From contig JADNYJ010000085.1 in NCBI GenBank assembly GCA_015501075.1, positions 98,667-162,666 on the forward strand: 64,000 bases of DNA, given 5' to 3'. The notes under the pieces are model-generated. The model searched no databases. It saw only the letters and a list, made by a program, of their open reading frames with translations, and was not told where the DNA came from. Shown here one piece after another: positions 58,520 through 64,000 of this stretch; position 1 is the stretch's first letter; each line of letters begins with the position of its first letter. The position numbers were made by a program, and so were the translations under genes. The DNA comes from Gymnopilus junonius. Taxonomy: Eukaryota > Basidiomycota > Agaricomycetes > Agaricales > Galerinaceae.

Positions 58520-60309
58520 GAAAATGTCTCATTATTGCCAGATTCACTGAATAGGAGGGCTATCTGAAGCTGCTTTTGGATTTAAATTGAATTATTAACT
58601 GAGGGTAGTTTTTCTATATACTTTTGACAATTTCTGGTCCTTGCTGGCGGCATAGACAAGCAGGAAAAGCTCGACGCATACCAATGTCGAGGCACACAGC
58701 TAGAAGCATTTCTATTTTGGGCGAATCAGCGGGGTTTGAAAATCTCATCGACTCCATCACGGTTAATCCGTTCCAGACGTTGTGGTAACAAATCTGATCC
58801 CAAATCAGATCAATCCATAATGGCTGGTTTCGAGACTAGGGCTCGTTTCTAATCCCTCGATTCTGGTGACTTTTTGCCCCGTGTGAATTTGCCCGTGGGA
58901 GCGCAACAGTTATTTATATTTTCATATGTTCTAGGCCTGCCCCTTCAGACTGTTGTTGTATGTTCTTCACTCCGTCATTTAATGTCTGCCATTTCCCCCA
59001 AATTTATCTATGTATTTTTTGGTAATTCACCTATAAGAAATATGCCTACTAGTTAAAACCTGATGCTGTCCTGGGCTAAAATATCCTCAATACACCTGCA
59101 CTGTTTGGCTTCATTGCTTTATGCACAGCTACTTGTCAACAAAAATTCCTCTATTTCATATTTGACACCCTACTTGGTTTCTTTTCTGTATTTCCTGGCT
59201 CTCCTGCTTCTAATATCCAGAATGTAGTCATTTTTGAAGAGATTGCATAATTGACTTTAACTGTGCAGAATTTGAGAAATAAAATGATAGCATGTTCAGC
59301 AAACAAGCTATAAACATATCACTTGAAGAACACATTCTCAAATTCCTGACCTGGTATAAAGGGAAACAGCAAGCAGTGGCAATGTATGCAAGGAAGGGAT
59401 AATTTAGCAATCCAGGCATCCAACCTTCCAGAAGGTTTCCCATGCTATACAGATATGGATAGTAATGGTGAATGCCTTCCTAAGTACAGCCACCTGATCA
59501 TTCTGTATTTTTAACCTCTGCACTTATCTGTCTCCATAACCATGAAGCACCCATTGCAGTTTCCAGTGGCCAATGTTTAATGATGCTGCACTATAGTTTA
59601 ATAGCAAAGATACTTTTTCTATTAATAGCATATATCAACTTCTTAACTACTTTGCCATTACCATGATGATTACCTGTTCACAACACATCTGCTCTTTGTT
59701 TATCATATCCTTGCATATTCTTACTCTCCTTGCATCAATTTGTGGTACCCTTAGCAGCCATTCCATTATGCTTTCAATGTATTGGTCTTAAGTTTTACAT
59801 CTTGAAGTCAGAGTTTGCATGAATTCCCATGTCAGATGTCAATATACTCTGGAATACAACCCTAATGAATGCTTGGATTCCATTGCAGAAATGACTTGTT
59901 GGACCCACTTATCATTTTAAGCCATGAGTCTTGAACGGGGCAGAAGAGACTCACAGGGGCAGCCCCATATGCTCCTCCCAGCAGCGGGGTGGCATATACA
60001 GAGCATTTGCCCAAAATGGACATTCTAAAAGACATTCCACCATCAAATTTCAATCATCAGCACTACACCCCCATTTTAAACTCAGCTGTACCAGTCATTG
60101 AATCGAGGTTTCTCTGCTTGCCTCATCAACCTCATTCAATGATTGGTCACCAGCCTGTCACCAAGATCTGCATAATCTAAAGGTGCATTCTAATTTCAAT
60201 CCTGAACCAGAAAGTCAGATGCATATCATAGGACTTCTTGCCAGGAAGTTGTTCTATGCATTACAAGGCTTGTGGTTGCCAAATTGGAGCTGTGTTTGAC
60301 CTGACTATG
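58520..60309. other. CpG-depleted AT-rich DNA, probable decayed transposon
   Basis: No gene recognised. From 58975 to 59935 there is not one CpG, and only three more up to 60540. The rest of the window has a CpG every few tens of bases. TG and CA are abundant, fitting long-term loss of methylated CpG. Confidence 0.6.
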
Positions 60310-60633
60310 TGTTGGGGCATAGGGACAACCTGAGTATTGACATTCAGTGGAGATTGAATACTTACCTTAGATAGTAGGTATGATCAAGATTGTAGTATAT
60401 AAACAGCCATCTGAGAAGGATGGAATGTAACTGTTCTTGTACCTGAATCCTTACCTTCCTTAAAGGGAAGTTAAAGGGTTTTATTAAATGCTACATATGT
60501 AGACTACACCATTGCCAAAGGGCTATGGGCCCTGAGCTTTAACAACTTCAAGAGTGTTTAAACCCTTGCAAATTCGAAGCGAACAGTGACATCAAATCAA
60601 TCAAGTCTATATTTATCAAGATCAAGATTCGCA

Positions 60634-61257
60634 ATGGCAATTACCAAAGTCAACACATGTGTTGCTCAATCAATCATGAAGCTTCCAGAATTGCTTGGAG
60701 ACAGCAACTGGATAGCCTGGAGGACCAGAATGGTTACAGCACTAAAGGTTTGCTGTGTCCTAGAATACACTAAAGGGACTATTCTGAAGCCTGGGACAGA
60801 TGCGTCTACAGAGGATTTAGATGCCTGGCACTTTAATGATTCTTATGCTCAGTCGCTGATCCAGATGAACATATCTGATAATCAGCTTATTCACACGCAG
60901 AGTGCCCAGACTGCCAAGGAGATGTGGGATAATCTCGCTTCAGTCCATGACATCAAGGGCAGTTATGTTGTGATTTCTATTCTTCGCAATCTATTTAAAA
61001 CTTCCACAAATGAAGGTGACAACATCATCGCACACATTAATGTGCTCAAGAAGTTATGGGAGCACTCCAATACTATGGACGAGAATAGTTGGATCCCCAA
61101 TGATCAATTTAAGATTATCATAGCATCATCCTTGCCTTCTTCCTGGGAGATATTTACTGATCCATACATTAGTAAGCAGAAAGACCTGGAAGAGAACAAG
61201 TCAAAGCTAAAAATAAAGTCACAAGATTTCATTGGTATTCTAATGGAGGAATACTGA
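60634..61257 (+). pseudogene. copia gag (UBN2-like)
   Basis: Begins MAITKVNTCVAQSIMKLPEL and includes NWIAWRTRMVTALK, AKEMWDNLASVHD and LRNLFKTSTNEGDNIIAHIN, as in copia gag polyproteins. The TGA at 61255 is in frame with the following knuckle region, so it looks like a point nonsense change (for example CGA to TGA) inside a longer original frame. Confidence 0.8.
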
Positions 61258-61281
61258 CACTGCCAGGAATGCAGTCTAGCC

Positions 61282-61611
61282 TTGGATCAAATAAATTATG
61301 TCAGTGGTCCAGTCCAAGGCCAGAAGCACAAGCTTGCAAACTGCATTGGTGTGACAGTGCATTCAGGCACTAACGAAGACAAATGCAAGCACTGCAGTTG
61401 TGATAATCACAAGACTGTCAATTGCAAATACCTTGGACAGGAGCATTGCTTCCTTTGTGGATGGTTCGGCCATGGTGCTGGGAAATGCCACCACAAGGGG
61501 AAGCCAGAGGGTAGCTTGGCTGAACAACCACAGAAGAAGCAGAAGCAGACTGTGGGATTTCTAGACATGAAGTGGCTCAGTGATAATGCAGATCACTATA
61601 ATATATTGTAA
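61282..61611 (+). pseudogene. copia zinc-knuckle region
   Basis: Same frame as gag. CKHCSCDNHKTVNC and CFLCGWFGHGAGKCHHKG form two CCHC knuckles. The frame ends at TAA 61609-61611, where the short repeats at 61561-61705 begin. Confidence 0.75.
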
Positions 61612-61680
61612 GTTACCTAGACACGAAGTGGCTAGGTTCTCAAGTAAGTATTTATGTCCAAGTAAAAGAAGAAGAGAACT

Positions 61681-61711
61681 CACCTCAGTGATAATGCAGA
61701 TCACTGAGGTG
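61681..61711. repeat. perfect 12-bp hairpin
   Basis: CACCTCAGTGAT and ATCACTGAGGTG flank a 7-nt loop AATGCAG. Part of it (CTCAGTGATAATGCAGATCA) duplicates sequence at 61576, and CTAGACA[T/C]GAAGTGGCT recurs at 61561 and 61617. Confidence 0.75.
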
Positions 61712-62640
61712 TTCATACTATGAGTCCATAGCTTAAATACATTGAAGAGAATGTACCATACTTAGCTACAAGTGGAATAGTATCAAACAGGAATTTAGAC
61801 AGGGGATATAAGGCCATGCTGCAGGAAGGAGAAATATATACAAGGCACTGCACAATGGACCATAAATGAGAGAAAGAAGAATATACAATATAATACTTTG
61901 GAATAAGAATGAGCGCGGGTGTGATTGGAATGTGAGTCAACTGGAGTCATGGTCATATCCATGTTTGGCAATTCCTAATCCAACACAGACCACGTGCACA
62001 GAGACTCAGGATCCTCAGGAGGATGAGGCATCCGAGGACGGCACGGTAGCATTCATTAATAATATGGAAGATATTCAAGAAGACAGAACAGTAGCTTATA
62101 ATTTTAGCAACTACAATCCCCGTAATTATGCCGGAATAGATGAGCGAGTTATCTATTATGATTGGCTTGCTGACTCGCAACAACTTCTCATGTCATGAAT
62201 CAATGTGATGCATTTATTACATACAAGCCCCTGAAGAACGCAGTAGTTCAAGGTAGGAGACTTGACTACGTGCACTGTAGGGAAAGGAACTGTTGAGTTA
62301 GAATCAACAGTCAATGGACATAAATATATTGTGAGGATTGAAGATGTCCTTCACATCCCTAATAATCGCAACAATCTTATCTCACTTGGCAGATGGGATG
62401 CCGGCGCGGCCGTTATCTTGGTGGGAATGGAGTATTATCCCTGCTTACCAAGGACGGCCGGCTGATTGCGAAGGGGACAAAAATAGATAATCATTTATAT
62501 CGCATGGCGATGCACATGCGAAAACCCACACAACAGCAAAATAATATACGTGCATCTACAGAATGAGTAAATAATGCCGTAGAGGCGGCGCAGAGCTGGG
62601 AGGTATGGCATAGACTTTTGGCCACATAGGATACAGCGGC

Positions 62641-63525
62641 TTGCAGCGTATGATGCAAGGTCAGCTGGTTGATGGTTTCCATGTGGACGATAGAATGCCG
62701 AAGCCGGACTGCCAAGCTTGTATGGAATCAAAGCAATTCATAGCTCCATTTCCGAAGAAGGCGCAGTGGCATGCAACAAGGCCTGGGGAGTTGACCCATA
62801 TCAATCTGTGGGGCAAGTGCCAAACAGCATCAATCCATGGCAATCAGTATTACATTAGCTTTGTGGATGATCATGCCAGGCACATACATGTGCACTTTCT
62901 AAAATTAAAGTCAGATGCAGCACAAAATATTAAAGACTACATTACAAGATTAAGGGTCAAAGGCATGCAACCCCACACTATTTGTATAGACGGCAGGGGA
63001 GAATTTATTAATACAGATCTTAAAGATTGGTGCAGAACTCAAGGAATAGACCTTGAGCAGACAGCACCATATTCCCCCTCACAGAATGGCATTGTGGAAT
63101 GTATGAATCACATGCTCATGGAATTAGCATGTGCAATGTTGAATGCACGGCACATCCCAGAATTCCTTTGGGAATTAGCTGTGGTGCATGCAGCATACTT
63201 ATGCAATTGAACCCATATGAAGGCTCTCCTGAACAAGACTCCGTTCGAGGCATGGACATGGCAATGGCTGGATGTTTCTCATCTCCAGGAGTTTGGGGTG
63301 CCTGTATGGATACTCAATCAAGGTTCCCATCAAGAATCTAAATTAAGACCCAATTCAAAACAGTTTTTGTTCATCGGATTTGACGATGGGTCAAAATTGG
63401 TATTATATTACAGTGCTCAGAGTAGAAAATATATTGAAATCAAGGAACTTCCATTTCCTGATGCTTCCCGACCACCCAGCCCCCACAGAATCGATTGGCA
63501 TAGAGGTGCCAGATGTATGGCCTGA
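62641..63525 (+). pseudogene. copia integrase
   Basis: Shows PKPDCQACMESKQ (end of the HHCC zinc region), WHATRPGELTHINLWG, YYISFVDDHARHIHVHFLK, TICIDGRGEFIN and APYSPSQNGIVECMNHML. The first Asp of the usual DDE core (H-T-D) reads H-I-N, and the R-S-D-N-G-G-E motif reads ICIDGRGEF. A stop at about 63208 precedes the chromodomain-like part (FLFIGFDDGSKLVLYY). Inactive. Confidence 0.8.
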
Positions 63526-63819
63526 GGGGGAGCAGGAGGTGAAGATGCCGAAATCGAGCACAGATCTGTCAGCAGAGAATAGGCCACTGGAGATAACTGA
63601 TGAGCCTAGTCAGAGAAAATGAAAGAAGCCAGATGATCTGGAAGAAGATTCTGGGAATAGTGAGCCAGAGCACTAAGACCATGGAGCAGAGTAGTTATGC
63701 AAGATTACATGATCCATTCCCTGATGAGATGAATGAGGCCATACTCATGTCATCAGATATTGTGAATGTGATCACAGAAGTTCCCCTCAGAGGCGATGAG
63801 CCAAAGACAATCCATGAGG

Positions 63820-64000
63820 CAAAGAGGTCCCCAGAGTGGGAACATTGGGGAAGCAGCCATAAATGCTGAATTGGATCAATTAAAGAAGATGGGTACTTGG
63901 GAACTCACTGACCAGCTGGCAGATGCAGTCCCAATAGCTAATAAATGGGTACTCACAAAGAAGTATAATAAATTAGGGGAACTAATTTAAGTACAAAGTG
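63820..64000 (+). pseudogene. copia reverse transcriptase, first part
   Basis: QLKKMGTWELTDQLADAVPI then ANKWVLTKKYNKLGELI is the entry of the RVT_2 domain. It is cut by the window edge and separated from upstream frames by a one-base shift near 63855. Confidence 0.75.

Larger units (their letters stand above)
60310..64000 (+). mobile_element. decayed Ty1/copia LTR retrotransposon, 3' end beyond window
   Basis: In copia order there are a gag, a zinc knuckle, a protease region remnant, an integrase and the start of a reverse transcriptase. A possible 5' LTR starts near 60310 (TGTTGGGGCATAGGGACAAC), with a TATA-like GTATATAAAC at about 60396; its end could be near 60508, but no second LTR is in view, so this is a guess. 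Stops and frame breaks show the copy is inactive. CpG is scarce. Confidence 0.8.

Noticed and set aside
1..64000. CRISPR array, bacterial operon, riboswitch
   Set aside because: The window is eukaryotic with spliceosomal introns; no regularly spaced repeats were found.

Overview
The window is nuclear DNA from a filamentous basidiomycete, most likely an Agaricomycete mushroom. The evidence is intron-dense genes with introns of about 50-60 nt, a divergent pair of class I hydrophobins, a GH44 hydrolase, a HET-domain gene, an F-box/LRR gene, a Tad1-like LINE, a Ty1/copia element and a RecQ-like helicase fragment. No species can be named from sequence alone.

Layout. 0.6-5.2 kb: a frameshifted small membrane-protein gene, an FAD monooxygenase (minus) and a secreted HNH/DUF1524 nuclease-like gene with micro-exons. 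5.4-7.7 kb: two class I hydrophobins transcribed away from each other. 7.9-12.0 kb: an intron-containing tRNA-Gly(TCC) and a MAM3/CNNM-type membrane protein. 12.5-13.0 kb: a hAT-type MITE with an exact 8-bp target duplication. 13.8-22.7 kb: an F-box gene, the ribosome-biogenesis factor MAK21/NOC1 and a HAM1-like gene. 24.2-26.0 kb: an intron-containing tRNA-Leu(TAG) and proteasome subunit beta-7 (PRE4). 26.2-41.6 kb: a large sacsin-like gene ending in a BTB domain, split by a 6.8-kb LINE that is flanked by a 13-bp target duplication and ends in about 45 A. 42.8-49.2 kb: histone H4, mitochondrial rRNA methyltransferase MRM2, a small hypothetical gene and an ABC protein. 50.2-56.3 kb: a secreted SMP-30-like protein, a broken HET gene and a GH44-like glycoside hydrolase. 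56.3-64 kb: repeat-rich, CpG-poor DNA with a hairpin element, a truncated RecQ-like helicase and a decayed copia element that runs off the window.

Most genes are unrelated housekeeping or accessory genes; I see no operon-like pathway. Two window-wide patterns stand out. First, single-base frameshifts, nearly all of them losses of one base, recur in otherwise well-conserved genes (FAD monooxygenase, MAK21, HAM1-like, sacsin, HET, LINE ORF2). Histone H4, PRE4, MRM2, the hydrophobins and MAM3 splice into clean frames. This suggests residual assembly indels as much as biology. Second, the transposons differ in age: the LINE is CpG-rich with a perfect target duplication, whereas the MITE, the copia element and the DNA just before the copia element are strongly CpG-depleted, one stretch of 961 bp having no CpG at all.
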